From Candidatus Solibacter usitatus (GTDB lineage: Bacteria > Acidobacteriota > Terriglobia > Bryobacterales > Bryobacteraceae): 64,000 nt of DNA. Positions 48,960 to 58,811 of this stretch are shown here, one piece after another. The DNA lies in contig JACRBC010000120.1 in NCBI GenBank assembly GCA_016213245.1, positions 16,819-80,818 on the forward strand, written 5' to 3'. The notes below the pieces were generated by a model that had not been told where the DNA came from, made no database searches, and saw nothing but the letters and a program-made list of their open reading frames with translations. How positions within the stretch are numbered: the stretch's first letter is position 1; each line of letters opens with the position of its first letter. The translations under genes were made by a program, and so were the position numbers.

Positions 48960-49646
48960 TTGGCCAAGAGAATCACTGTCGCCATCGATGGGCCCGCCGG
49001 CGCGGGCAAGAGCACGCTGGCGCGGCGCCTGGCCGCGCGTCTGGGCTTTCTGTACATCGACACCGGCGCCATGTACCGCGCGGTGGCGCTGTGGGCCGGG
49101 CGCGCCGGCGTCTCCTGGGACGACCGCTCCGGGCTGGAGCAACTTGCGCTCCAGGCCGACATTGAGCTCACGCCCGAAGGCCTCGTCGTACTGAACGGCG
49201 AGGACGTCAGCGCCGCCATTCGCCAGCCGGAGATGAGCCATGCCGCCTCGGTCGTCTCGGCCATCCCCGGCGTCCGCCGCGCCCTGGTGATCAAGCAGCA
49301 ACGGATGGGCGAGGCCAACTCCTGCGTCATGGAGGGCCGCGACATCGGCACCGTCGTCTTCCCCGAAGCCGAGGTCAAGATCTACCTCGACGCCAGCCCG
49401 GAAGAGCGCGCCCGCCGCCGCGTGAAGGAGCTGGAAACCCGCGGCATCGCGGCCCGCCTCGACGAGGTGTTTGAAGAGATGAAGCAGCGCGACGAACGCG
49501 ACAGCACGCGCCCGGATTCGCCCCTGCGCCAGGCGCCCGACGCCATCTATATCGATTCCAGCGGCCTGGACGAAAACCAGGTCGAGGAAGCGCTGCTCCG
49601 CATTGTGCGCGAGCGCACCAGCAACGGAAAGGAAGTCCAGCGTTGA
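48960..49646 (+). CDS. cmk: Cytidylate kinase
   Basis: ITVAIDGPAGAGKSTLARRLAARLGFLYIDTGAMYRAV, VMEGRDIGTVVFPEAEVKIYLDAS; TTG start. Confidence 0.95.
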   Translation: MAKRITVAIDGPAGAGKSTLARRLAARLGFLYIDTGAMYRAVALWAGRAGVSWDDRSGLEQLALQADIELTPEGLVVLNGEDVSAAIRQPEMSHAASVVSAIPGVRRALVIKQQRMGEANSCVMEGRDIGTVVFPEAEVKIYLDASPEERARRRVKELETRGIAARLDEVFEEMKQRDERDSTRPDSPLRQAPDAIYIDSSGLDENQVEEALLRIVRERTSNGKEVQR

Positions 49647-51052
49647 ACAACCTCTTGGTGATGAAATTCGGAGGCACGAGCATGGGCTCGGCGGAGCGCA
49701 TCGCCTCCGCCGCCCAGATCTGCCTGGACGCCCACTCGCAACGCCCCACCTGCGCCATCGTCTCGGCCATGTCGAAGGTCACCGACATGCTTCTGGAGAC
49801 CCTGCGCCATGCCGAAGGCGGCGACGGCCAGGGCGTCGATGCCATGCTCGCCAAGCTCGACGCCCGCCATCGCGAGTGCTGCAACGAGCTGCTGGAAGAG
49901 CCCCTGCGCACCGAAACCCAGACCGTGCTGGATGAGATCCTGGCCGAGTTCGCCCGCATCGCGCGCGGCATCCTGATGCTCGGCGAGCGCCCGCCGCGCT
50001 CGGTGGACGAGGCCATCGCCGTGGGCGAGCGCCTCAGCGCCCAGCTCATCGCCGCCTACCTGCGCAGCCGCTCCATCGACGCCTTCGCCGTCAACGCGCG
50101 CGACGTCATCGTCACCGACGCCGTCTTCGGCAACGCCAGCCCGCTGCTGGAGCAGACCAGGGAAAAGGCCCAAAACACCCTCAAGCCCGCGTTGGAAGCC
50201 GGCCGCCTGCCCATCATCACCGGCTTCAACGGCGCCACCATCGACGGCCGCCCCACCACGCTGGGCCGCGGCGGCAGCGACTTTTCCGCCTCCATCGTGG
50301 CCTCCGTCCTCGACGCCGCCGAGCTCTGGATCTGGAGCGACGTCGACGGCATCCTCTCGGCCGACCCGCGTCTGGTGCCCAACGCCAAACTGCTCGAGGA
50401 GATCACCTACCGCGAGGCCGCCGAGCTGGCCTACAACGGCGCCAAGGTGCTGCACCCCAGGACGCTGGCGCCGCTGATGGAGAAGGAGATCCCGGTCCGC
50501 AGCAAGAACAGCTTCGACCTCTCCAAGCCCGGCACCATGATCGTCCCGGTGACCAAGGACGGCCCCATCGGGCCGCGCGCGGTCACCTCCATGACCAACG
50601 TCGCCCTGGTCTCTCTGGACCCCGCCAGCGCCGTGCTGAACGGCACCAAAGTCATGGCCCGCTCGCTGGAAGCCCTGGCGGCCGCCAACGCCGAGGTGCT
50701 GGCGCTTTCCAGTTCCAGCTACCGCCAGAACTTCTGCTTCCTCATCCGCCAGAGCGAACTGCCGGCGGTGATCGAACACCTGGAGGAGGTCTTCGCCCTG
50801 GAGCTGGCTCACGGCTATCTCCACCCCATCGACGTCGATCTCGACGTCGGCCTGCTGGCCATCGTCGGCGAAGGCATGAAGGGCCACCCCGGCCTGGCCG
50901 GCCGGATCTTCACGGCCATCTCCCGCGAGATGGTCAACATCATCGCCATTGCCCAGGGCTCATCGGAGCTCACCATCGCCATCGTTGTCCGGAAGGACGG
51001 CATCGAGAAGGCGGTCCGGGCCGTTCACCAGGAATGCGAGCTGGGCGCCTGA
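49643..51052 (+). CDS. lysC: Aspartate kinase
   Basis: NNLLVMKFGGTSMGSAERI, TLGRGGSDFSASIVA, two C-terminal ACT-like regions. Confidence 0.94.
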   Translation: MNNLLVMKFGGTSMGSAERIASAAQICLDAHSQRPTCAIVSAMSKVTDMLLETLRHAEGGDGQGVDAMLAKLDARHRECCNELLEEPLRTETQTVLDEILAEFARIARGILMLGERPPRSVDEAIAVGERLSAQLIAAYLRSRSIDAFAVNARDVIVTDAVFGNASPLLEQTREKAQNTLKPALEAGRLPIITGFNGATIDGRPTTLGRGGSDFSASIVASVLDAAELWIWSDVDGILSADPRLVPNAKLLEEITYREAAELAYNGAKVLHPRTLAPLMEKEIPVRSKNSFDLSKPGTMIVPVTKDGPIGPRAVTSMTNVALVSLDPASAVLNGTKVMARSLEALAAANAEVLALSSSSYRQNFCFLIRQSELPAVIEHLEEVFALELAHGYLHPIDVDLDVGLLAIVGEGMKGHPGLAGRIFTAISREMVNIIAIAQGSSELTIAIVVRKDGIEKAVRAVHQECELGA

Positions 51053-51118
51053 ACACGCCCGGCAGGGCCCTCCCGAGGGTTGTAGAATAGTAGTTTCACT
51101 TCTGTAGGAGTCTTTCCC

Positions 51119-53056
51119 ATGTTTGACCTGTTTCGCAGCCGGGAGAAGTCTGTGCGTTACCTCCTCGGCGCTCTGCTGGGCCTGGTGGCGCTCTCGATGG
51201 TGATCACCCTGGTGCCCGGCTACGGCGGCGGTTGGGGCCGCGGTTCGTCCGACCCTGCCGTGCTGGCCGAAATCGGCGACGAGAGGGTGACCGCCGTGGA
51301 AGTCCGGCAGTTCATGGCGCGCGAAATGAAGGGCAACGCCATCCCCAAGGGCATGGAGTCGGTCTACGTTCCGATGATCGTGCAGCAGATGGTGGCCCAG
51401 CGTGCCGTGGCTTACCAGGCCCGCAGGATGGGCTTCTCCATCACCGACGCGCAACTGGCCGACATCGTCAAGTCGCTGGTCCCCCAACTGTTCGAGGGCG
51501 GCAAGTTCGTGGGCAACGAAGTCTACGCCGCCATGCTGGCCCAGCAGAACATGACGATCACGGAGTTCGAGGGCAACGTCCGGGCCGAGGCGCTCCAGTC
51601 CCGCCTGCAGAGCCTGGCGCTCGAAGGCATCGTGGTCACCCCGGCCGAGGTCGAGGAGGAGTTCCGCCGCCGCAACGAGAAGGTGAAGGTCGCCTACTTC
51701 GGCATCAGCCCCGAACTGTTCAAGAACAAGGTGAGCGCCACGCCGGCTGAAGTCCAGGAGTTCTACACGAAGAACAAGGCCGCCTACCAGGTGCCGGAGA
51801 AGAAGAGCTTCCTGATCTTCCCCATTGAGGAGGCGAAGCTGGCCGCCAACATCCAAATCGCCGACGCGGACCTGCAGCGCGCTTACGCGCAGAATCAGGA
51901 CCGCTTCCGCACCCCGGAGCGCGTCAAGGCCCGCCACATCCTGCTCAAGACGATGGACAAGTCGCCCGTCGAATTGGGCCTGATCCAGAAGAAGGCCGAC
52001 GATCTTCTGAAGCAGATCAAAGGCAGCGGCAACTTTGCCGAACTGGCCAAGAAGAACTCCGAGGACGTCTCCTCCGCCGTCAAGGGCGGCGACCTGGACT
52101 GGATCGTAAAAGGCCAGACCGTGGCCGAATTCGAGCAGTCCGCCTTTTCACTGAAGCCCGGCGAGATCAGCGGGCTGGTCAAGACGCAATACGGTTTCCA
52201 TATCATCCAGGCGCAGGGCCACGAAGCCGCGCACCTGAAGCCCTTCGACGAAGTGAAGGCCGAACTGCGGCAGGAGATGGCCCGCGCGCAGGTCTTCGAC
52301 AAGATGCAGACGCTGGCGGACCAGCTTCGCGCCACGCTGGTCCGCTCGGCCTCCGAGGGCGTGAAACTGGCCGCCGCCAACGGCATCACGCCGGTGAAGG
52401 CGGAAAAGGCGGGCGCCGGCGACCCGGTGCAGGAAGTGGGCGTCAACCAGCAGTTCACCGAGGCGGTTGCCGGCCTGCCGAAGAACGGCGTGACGCCGGT
52501 GGTGCAGATCGGACAGAACAAGCTGGTGGTGGCGCAGGTCACCGAGATCTTCGCCGCCCATCCGGCGGAACTGGCCGATGTCGAGAAGCAGGTCCGGGAG
52601 AATCTCCTGGGCCAGAAGGCGCAGCAGATGGCACAGGACAAGACCAAGGAGGCCACCGCCAAACTGGCCTCGCTGAACGGTGACCTGGCCGGGCTGGCCA
52701 AGCAGTACGGCGCCGAGGTGAAGACCTCCGAATTGGTCAACCGTGAGGGCGCGATCATGGGCCTGGGCTCGGCTTCGACCATCGACCAGGCGTTCTCGAA
52801 GAACGCCGGCGACGTGGTGGGCCCCATCCTTGCCCCGGGCGGCGCGTTCTACTGCAAAGTGGTGGAAAAGGCGCCGGCCGACCTGATCCAGCTTGCCGCT
52901 CAGCGCGAGGCGATGGTGACGCAGATCAAGTCCCGCCGCAGCGCCGAGCGCGTGGAGATGTTCCGTGAAGGCATCGTCAACGAACTGGTGAAGCAGAAGA
53001 AGGTCAAGATCCACGACGACAACATCAAGAAGCTCCTGGCCAGCTACCGCAGCTAG
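51119..53056 (+). CDS. PpiD/SurA-like peptidyl-prolyl isomerase (parvulin domain)
   Basis: N-terminal TM; VKARHILLKTMDKSPVE...FAELAKKNSEDVSSAVKGGDLDWIVKGQTVAEFEQSAFSLKPGEISGLVKTQYGFHIIQ. Confidence 0.92.
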   Translation: MFDLFRSREKSVRYLLGALLGLVALSMVITLVPGYGGGWGRGSSDPAVLAEIGDERVTAVEVRQFMAREMKGNAIPKGMESVYVPMIVQQMVAQRAVAYQARRMGFSITDAQLADIVKSLVPQLFEGGKFVGNEVYAAMLAQQNMTITEFEGNVRAEALQSRLQSLALEGIVVTPAEVEEEFRRRNEKVKVAYFGISPELFKNKVSATPAEVQEFYTKNKAAYQVPEKKSFLIFPIEEAKLAANIQIADADLQRAYAQNQDRFRTPERVKARHILLKTMDKSPVELGLIQKKADDLLKQIKGSGNFAELAKKNSEDVSSAVKGGDLDWIVKGQTVAEFEQSAFSLKPGEISGLVKTQYGFHIIQAQGHEAAHLKPFDEVKAELRQEMARAQVFDKMQTLADQLRATLVRSASEGVKLAAANGITPVKAEKAGAGDPVQEVGVNQQFTEAVAGLPKNGVTPVVQIGQNKLVVAQVTEIFAAHPAELADVEKQVRENLLGQKAQQMAQDKTKEATAKLASLNGDLAGLAKQYGAEVKTSELVNREGAIMGLGSASTIDQAFSKNAGDVVGPILAPGGAFYCKVVEKAPADLIQLAAQREAMVTQIKSRRSAERVEMFREGIVNELVKQKKVKIHDDNIKKLLASYRS

Positions 53057-53064
53057 GCGCCGGT

Positions 53065-53718
53065 ATGATCGAGCTTCTCAAAGAGTTCATCTACACGCTC
53101 ACCCACCCGGAGCCGCTCATCCGGCTGCTCACCACCGTGTTTACGGGCTGGTGGGGGTATCTGCTGCTGTTCGGGATCGTCTTTTCGGAGACGGGACTGC
53201 TGGTGGGCTTCTTCCTGCCGGGTGACAGCCTGCTATTCACCGTCGGGGTGGTGGCGGGCGCGGGCAAGCTGGACCTGGCGGCCATCATCGTGACGCTGAT
53301 CTGCGCGGCGCTGCTGGGCAACTCGTCGGGCTACTTCCTGGGGAAGTACGTGGGCGTCCGGCTGTTCGACAACCCGGACTCGAAGGTCTTCCGGCGCGAG
53401 CACCTGCGGCGGACGCAGGAGTTCTACGCGAAGCACGGCGGCAAAACGATCATCTACGCGCAGTTCCTGCCCATCATCCGGACCTTCGCGGCGTTCGTCG
53501 CCGGAGTGGCGGGGATGGGCCTGCCGCGCTTCCTGTCGTTCAACGTGTTCGGCAGCGTGGGGTGGGTGACATCGATGACGGTGATGGGCTACATGCTCGG
53601 CGACATCCCGCTGGTGCGGGCGCACTTTGAGAAGGTGATCGTGGCCATCATCGTGATCTCGCTGCTGCCGGTGGCCATGCAGGTTCTGAAGTCGCGCAAG
53701 CCCGTCCCTACAGCCTGA
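53065..53718 (+). CDS. DedA family membrane protein
   Basis: ETGLLVGFFLPGDSLLFTVGVVAGAG, FLPIIRTFAAFVAGVAGMGLPRFLSFNVFGSVGW. Confidence 0.92.
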   Translation: MIELLKEFIYTLTHPEPLIRLLTTVFTGWWGYLLLFGIVFSETGLLVGFFLPGDSLLFTVGVVAGAGKLDLAAIIVTLICAALLGNSSGYFLGKYVGVRLFDNPDSKVFRREHLRRTQEFYAKHGGKTIIYAQFLPIIRTFAAFVAGVAGMGLPRFLSFNVFGSVGWVTSMTVMGYMLGDIPLVRAHFEKVIVAIIVISLLPVAMQVLKSRKPVPTA

Positions 53719-56344
53719 ACTTCCACTTGATGGTCAGCGCGCGGCCCAGGGCGTCGATGCCCCATCCGACGCCGCGGTAGGAGCGGTCCGTGACGTTGCT
53801 GAGCTCCGCCATCAGGTCGGATCGCTTCGACACGGGAAGCCCGCCACGAAGGCCGAAGACGGCGTAGCCGGGGATGGAGGCGAACAGGGGCGCCGCATCG
53901 GCGGCGCCGAGGACGCGGTTTTGCACGCGGGCGAGCGTCTCACCGGTGGGAAGCAGGACGCCGTTGGCCACCAGGCCGCGCACGCGGGCGCCATTGTTGA
54001 AGAAAGAGGCGATATTGGCCCGTGAGCGGGCCGCGCCCGTGCGGCGGTCAGAGAGCGCCAGCGAGGAGAGGCGGGATTGCCTGTCCGCGGCGCTCGAGTA
54101 CGCTTCCAGCCAGAAGCGCCGGGAGGCCGGCGACCAGAGCAGGCCGGCGTTCAGATTGGGGGCGGGAATGCCGGGCTCGATGTCGGGCGGCAGGCCCGTG
54201 CGGCTGTCGCGCGCCTCCACCCAGGTCAGGTTCTGGCTGAAGCTGATCGATCGGGTGAGGCTGAGCTTCAGCGACTGCTCCAGGCCGCGCAGCGTAGCGC
54301 CGCCGTAGTTGGCCCGCACCAGGACGGGGTTGGCGGCGGCGGGCACGTAGACGGCGCCGGTGGGCAACTGGCGCGAGATCACCTGGTCGCCCAGCGGTTG
54401 GCCCACCGCGCCCCGCGGCAGGATGAGGGTCTGGGAGACGATCGAGTTGCCCATGCGCAGCCAGAAGCCCGTGAAGTCGGCGCGCAGGCGCGAGGTTTTG
54501 AGGGTAAAGCCGGCGTCGACGTTGTCGCTGGTTTCAGGCCGCAGCCTCTCCACGGCGGTTCCGGTGGAGACGGCGCGGTCATCGGCGCGGTCGCCGACCT
54601 GCGCACGGCGGCCGCCGAGGCTGGAGTAGCTGCTCTCGTAGTTGCCGTTGCCCTGGATGCCGAGCGTGCCCAGGTCGGTGACGTTGGGGGCACGGAAGCC
54701 GCGGCTGTACTGGCCGTGGATCCAGAGCCCGGAGGCGGCGCGCACGGTGACCCCGGCGCGGCCGGAGAGGGCGTTGGCGCTGAGCGAATCGTTGGGCCAG
54801 AGCGGGCCTCCGTTCACCAGCGGGCTCATGCTGGAGCGGGACTGGTATGAAGCCCCGCCGAAGCGCAAGGCCGAGGTGAGCCGGAGCCGGCGTGCCCGCT
54901 CTGGTTCCCAGACGTCTTGGACGAAGAGGCCGTAGTTCAGGTAGCGGGCGCCGTTGGGGATGCGGGGACGAGTGAGAGTTGTTACACCGGTCACGGGGCT
55001 GACGCTGAAGGCCGGCGCGACCATGCGCTCGTGGTAGCCCTCCAAACCGGTGAGCAGGGAGTGGGCGCCGGCGCGGCGCGAGGCCTGGCCCTGGAGGCCC
55101 CAGACCTTGGCGCGCTCGTACTGGTGGGTGATGGCGCCGGCCGGGTTGCCCTGGCCGCCCTGGTTGACGCGCTCCTCGCGCTGGGTGTTGTAGCTGAGGT
55201 TCAGCGAGGCCTCCTCAAACGGGCCGGCGCGAAAGCGCTGGAAGCGCAGGTAGCCGAAGTCCAGCATCAGGTTGCGAAGGTCGGCGATATTGTTGCCGTC
55301 GCCGCCCAGGAGCTGATCGTAGCGGCGGGCGCCGTCCTGCTGGCCGCGCTCGTAGTGAACGATCAGATGGCTGAGCGGCGTGAGTTGGATTTGTGAGTGG
55401 AGGCTGCCGCCGTACTGCGTGAAGGCGGTGTCGGGGAGCCGCTCGCCCAAGATGGTGGAGGACAAGCCAAGGAAGCGGGTGACGGCGGCATGCGAGTCCA
55501 CGCCGCCGCCGGTGCGGGCCGTGTTGACGCGCCGCGACGCCAGCGCGGCCAGCAGGGCGAAGCGCGCGGTGCTGTAGGACGCCTGCGTCTGTGCGCCGAA
55601 GGAGTTGGACGCCGATTCGTAGAACGTCCCGGCTTCGGCGGCGAAGCGCCGGCCGGAGGAGGCGAACTCGGGCGCGCGGGAGAGCAGGTTGACGGCGCCG
55701 CCGAGAGAGTCCGACCCGTAACGGGCGCTGTCGGGCCCGCGCAGCATCTCGACCGTTTCGAGCAGTGCCGGGTCGACGAGGTTCTGGAAGGTGCTGACGC
55801 CTCCGCGCTGGGCCGAGGTGGAGTAGCGGATGCCGTCGCGGTAGACGCTGACGGCCTTGCCGGTCAGGCCGCGGACGAAGAAGGAGCCCATGGCCGGCGA
55901 GGTGCGCTGCTCACTCACGCCGGCCTCACCGGCGGCGGCCTGGGTAAGCGACAGCGTGGCGCGCTCCTCCAGCACGCCGCGCGGGATGACGTTGACGCGG
56001 CGCGCGGACTCCTCGGTGGCCAGCACCTCGCCCGGTTCGGCGCTGACGGTCATCTCGGATCGCACCGGGCTGACCGAGAGGCGGAGGAGCAGTTCCAGGG
56101 GCTGCCCGGAAGAGACGTGAACGGGCTGCGCCCAGGTTGCGAAGCCGGCCTTCTCGGCCCGCAAGAGGTAGGAGCCGGGGGGCAGGGTGTCGATGGTGAA
56201 GCGGCCGTCGGGGCCGGAGGTGACGGCGGCAGACTGGACCAGCGCGGCGGTGCGGATGGAGATGCGGGCGTCCGGCACAGCGGCGCCGGCGGGATCGATC
56301 ACGCGGCCTGAGACGAGGGCCGCAAGAGCCAGGAGCAGCATCAT
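53708..56344 (-). CDS. TonB-dependent receptor
   Basis: Carboxypeptidase-regulatory-like N terminus; plug LVDPALLETVEMLRGPDSARYGSDSLGGAVNL; start at 56341/56344. Confidence 0.92.
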   Translation of the reverse strand: MMLLLALAALVSGRVIDPAGAAVPDARISIRTAALVQSAAVTSGPDGRFTIDTLPPGSYLLRAEKAGFATWAQPVHVSSGQPLELLLRLSVSPVRSEMTVSAEPGEVLATEESARRVNVIPRGVLEERATLSLTQAAAGEAGVSEQRTSPAMGSFFVRGLTGKAVSVYRDGIRYSTSAQRGGVSTFQNLVDPALLETVEMLRGPDSARYGSDSLGGAVNLLSRAPEFASSGRRFAAEAGTFYESASNSFGAQTQASYSTARFALLAALASRRVNTARTGGGVDSHAAVTRFLGLSSTILGERLPDTAFTQYGGSLHSQIQLTPLSHLIVHYERGQQDGARRYDQLLGGDGNNIADLRNLMLDFGYLRFQRFRAGPFEEASLNLSYNTQREERVNQGGQGNPAGAITHQYERAKVWGLQGQASRRAGAHSLLTGLEGYHERMVAPAFSVSPVTGVTTLTRPRIPNGARYLNYGLFVQDVWEPERARRLRLTSALRFGGASYQSRSSMSPLVNGGPLWPNDSLSANALSGRAGVTVRAASGLWIHGQYSRGFRAPNVTDLGTLGIQGNGNYESSYSSLGGRRAQVGDRADDRAVSTGTAVERLRPETSDNVDAGFTLKTSRLRADFTGFWLRMGNSIVSQTLILPRGAVGQPLGDQVISRQLPTGAVYVPAAANPVLVRANYGGATLRGLEQSLKLSLTRSISFSQNLTWVEARDSRTGLPPDIEPGIPAPNLNAGLLWSPASRRFWLEAYSSAADRQSRLSSLALSDRRTGAARSRANIASFFNNGARVRGLVANGVLLPTGETLARVQNRVLGAADAAPLFASIPGYAVFGLRGGLPVSKRSDLMAELSNVTDRSYRGVGWGIDALGRALTIKWKFRL

Positions 56345-56416
56345 CGGAGGAAACTCCAGGGTACAGGGTTTGAGCCCGGGCGCGCCGGCGGGTACACTGG
56401 CGGACGGAGAGCAATC

Positions 56417-57706
56417 ATGGCACATCAACGCGGCGTACCCGGCGCGCATCCCTCGACGGCGGTTCTGACGCGGGGCTTCGACCCGCGCCTGTCGGTGGGC
56501 TCGGCGCGGCCGGCGGTCTTTCGCAGTTCGACCTACGTCTTCGCCACCCCGGAGGCGGCGGAGCGCGCGTTCAACCTCGTATCCGGCCGGGCGCAGGCCG
56601 AGCCGGGCGAGGTTCCGGACCTGATCTATTCACGCTTCAACCATCCCAACGCGGAGATCCTGGAGGACCAGATCATCCCGCTGGAGGAGGGCTCGGATTG
56701 GGCCATCGTCTTCAATTCGGGCATGGCGGCCATCATGACCTCGCTCATGGCGGTGCTGCGCCCGGGGGACGCCTTTGTGTACACAGTGCCGCTCTATGGC
56801 GGGACTCAGAACCTGATCCACGAACTGCTGGAGCCGCTGGGCATCCGCTGCCGGGCGGTGGTGGCGGGCCACAGCGCGGAACTGGATGAGGCGATCCGGA
56901 CTACGCCGGATCTGAAGGTGGTACTGATCGAGACACCGGCCAACCCCACGATGGTGATGACCGACATCAAGCGCGCGGCACTGACGGCCTCGCATCTGGA
57001 TCCCAAGCCGGTGGTGATGGTGGACAACACCTTCCTGGGGCCGACGTTCCAGCACCCGATGATCCTTGGCGCGGACATGGTGATCTACTCGGCCACCAAG
57101 TACCTGGGCGGATTCTCTGACCTGCTGGCCGGCGTGGCGCTGGGGCTCGACGGCGAGCTGAACAAGAAGATCCGGGCGCGGCGCGGGCTGTTCGGCAACA
57201 TCCTGCAACCGGACGAGTGCTGGATTCTGGACGGACGCCTGCCCACCGTTTCATTGCGCATGAACCGGCAGAGCAAGAACGCGCAGCGGATCGCCGAGAG
57301 CCTGGTGCACCGGGCCGAAGTGCGCAAGGTCTACTACCCGACGCTGTTCGACGATCCGGAGCAGATCCGCGTGCGGTTGTCCCAGTGCGACTATCCGGGC
57401 GCCATGATCGCGCTGGACCTGCACGGCGGCAAGCCGGCGGCGTTCGAGTTTCTGCGGCACCTCAAGCTGGCGCACAACGCTGTATCGCTGGGCGGCATGG
57501 AGACGCTGGTGTGCCACCCGGGCAGCACGACGCATTCGGGGTGCAGTTTGGAAGAACGGCAGATCGCCGGGATCACCGACGGCCTGGTGCGCATCTCGGT
57601 GGGCGTGGAAGACTGGCGCGACCTGCTACGGGACTTCGACCACGCGCTGGCGATGACGGCCAAAGTGATCGAGGCGGGGATTACCGGAAAAACAGACGCC
57701 AAGTGA
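56417..57706 (+). CDS. Cys/Met metabolism PLP-dependent enzyme (cystathionine gamma-synthase family)
   Basis: IVFNSGMAAIMTSLMAVLRPGDAFVYTVPLYGGT, SATKYLGGFSDLLAGVALG (PLP lysine), HPGSTTHSGCS. Confidence 0.92.
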   Translation: MAHQRGVPGAHPSTAVLTRGFDPRLSVGSARPAVFRSSTYVFATPEAAERAFNLVSGRAQAEPGEVPDLIYSRFNHPNAEILEDQIIPLEEGSDWAIVFNSGMAAIMTSLMAVLRPGDAFVYTVPLYGGTQNLIHELLEPLGIRCRAVVAGHSAELDEAIRTTPDLKVVLIETPANPTMVMTDIKRAALTASHLDPKPVVMVDNTFLGPTFQHPMILGADMVIYSATKYLGGFSDLLAGVALGLDGELNKKIRARRGLFGNILQPDECWILDGRLPTVSLRMNRQSKNAQRIAESLVHRAEVRKVYYPTLFDDPEQIRVRLSQCDYPGAMIALDLHGGKPAAFEFLRHLKLAHNAVSLGGMETLVCHPGSTTHSGCSLEERQIAGITDGLVRISVGVEDWRDLLRDFDHALAMTAKVIEAGITGKTDAK

Positions 57707-58568
57707 CGACGGTGAGGGCGTGGGTGACCATGGCCGCCCGGATGCCGCCGCCGCGGCGGCAGGCCATCCCGTAGAAGACGCCGGCCACGCCGGCCACGAT
57801 GGCGAAGCGCCAGTTGGGGAACTGCCGGAAGCCGAGGTGCGCCAATCCGAACAGGACGGAGGCGCCGGCGATGCCGATCCAGCGCTGGAGCAGGCCGCGA
57901 AAGAAGAACTCCTCGCTCAGGGCGACCACCCAGAGGATGCCGATGAAGGTAGCGGCGGCGCGCAGCAGCGTCTCCCGCCAGTTCCATGGCGGCCAGGCGG
58001 GCTGGGCGAAGCCGGTGAGCCAGGCGAGCGCGAAGACGGCGGGCAGGAGGGCGGCATACCAGACGGCGCCGACGCGCCACTCGCGCGCGTCCGGCCAGAA
58101 ACCGAAGTGGACGCCCTCCGGATTCCGCTCGCGGAGCAGCGTGACGACGCCGGTTCTGATCCAGAGCAACTGGCCGAGGAAGTCGAGCCGGACATCCGGC
58201 ACGGGAGGGTCATAGATGAAGGGGAAGACTTTGAAGATGAGGGGGGCGGCCATGAGGGCCACATAGAGGGCGTCGCTCCAGCGCTGGCGGGGCCAGAGCG
58301 CGTACCACCAGGCGGCTATGGCCGAGGCGGCCAGGATTGCCAGCATACTTGCGGGGGCGAAGACGCCGCAGGGCAGGGCGTAGAGCAAGTAGGGGAGAGG
58401 GGCGAACAGGACGAGGTGGGCGGGAGTCCAAAGCGCCCGGAGGCGTTCAGATGCCATGGAGAGGTAGGCACCCGCTTCGAGCAGGGCGGCTGCAGCCGCC
58501 CAGCCGAGCAGGCCCGGGCTATTCTCGAAAGCAGTCGGGAGCCACATCTTCGCAGACGTCCACACCAT
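57681..58568 (-). CDS. CPBP family intramembrane metalloprotease
   Basis: ALSEEFFFRGLLQRWIG, ASVLFGLAHLGFR; start at MVWTSAK (58568) because the ORF extension enters repeat copy B. Confidence 0.85.
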   Translation of the reverse strand: MVWTSAKMWLPTAFENSPGLLGWAAAAALLEAGAYLSMASERLRALWTPAHLVLFAPLPYLLYALPCGVFAPASMLAILAASAIAAWWYALWPRQRWSDALYVALMAAPLIFKVFPFIYDPPVPDVRLDFLGQLLWIRTGVVTLLRERNPEGVHFGFWPDAREWRVGAVWYAALLPAVFALAWLTGFAQPAWPPWNWRETLLRAAATFIGILWVVALSEEFFFRGLLQRWIGIAGASVLFGLAHLGFRQFPNWRFAIVAGVAGVFYGMACRRGGGIRAAMVTHALTVVTWRLFFR

Positions 58569-58578
58569 CCTATCAAGG

Positions 58579-58796
58579 GGGACAGCCTGACCTGTCCCTA
58601 CGGCGGTTTCCTGGCAAGTTCCTGGAAAAGAAGGCGGAAACTGGCGCTCCCCCGGTTCTCCCACTTCACGCTGCCGCCCGGGCGGGCAACGCTGGCCCTT
58701 TGTTTTCAAGCAGCCACTCGTATCCGCCCGCCCGCCGCAGCATCGTTTTGCGCCAGAATAGCAGCGAGATAGCGGTGGGACGGGTCAGGCTGTCCC
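58579..58796. repeat. Dispersed element copy B, ~218 bp, bounded by near-identical 20-bp inverted repeats
   Basis: GGGACAGCCTGACCTGTCCC at 58579-58598; GGGACGGGTCAGGCTGTCCC at 58777-58796; internal similarity to copy A. Confidence 0.85.
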
Positions 58797-58811
58797 GGGA
58801 AGAGGTAGGTG

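Noticed and set aside
58569-58709. N-terminal extension of the CPBP ORF
   Set aside because: Extension is translated from repeat copy B; the hydrophobic protein starts plausibly at 58568
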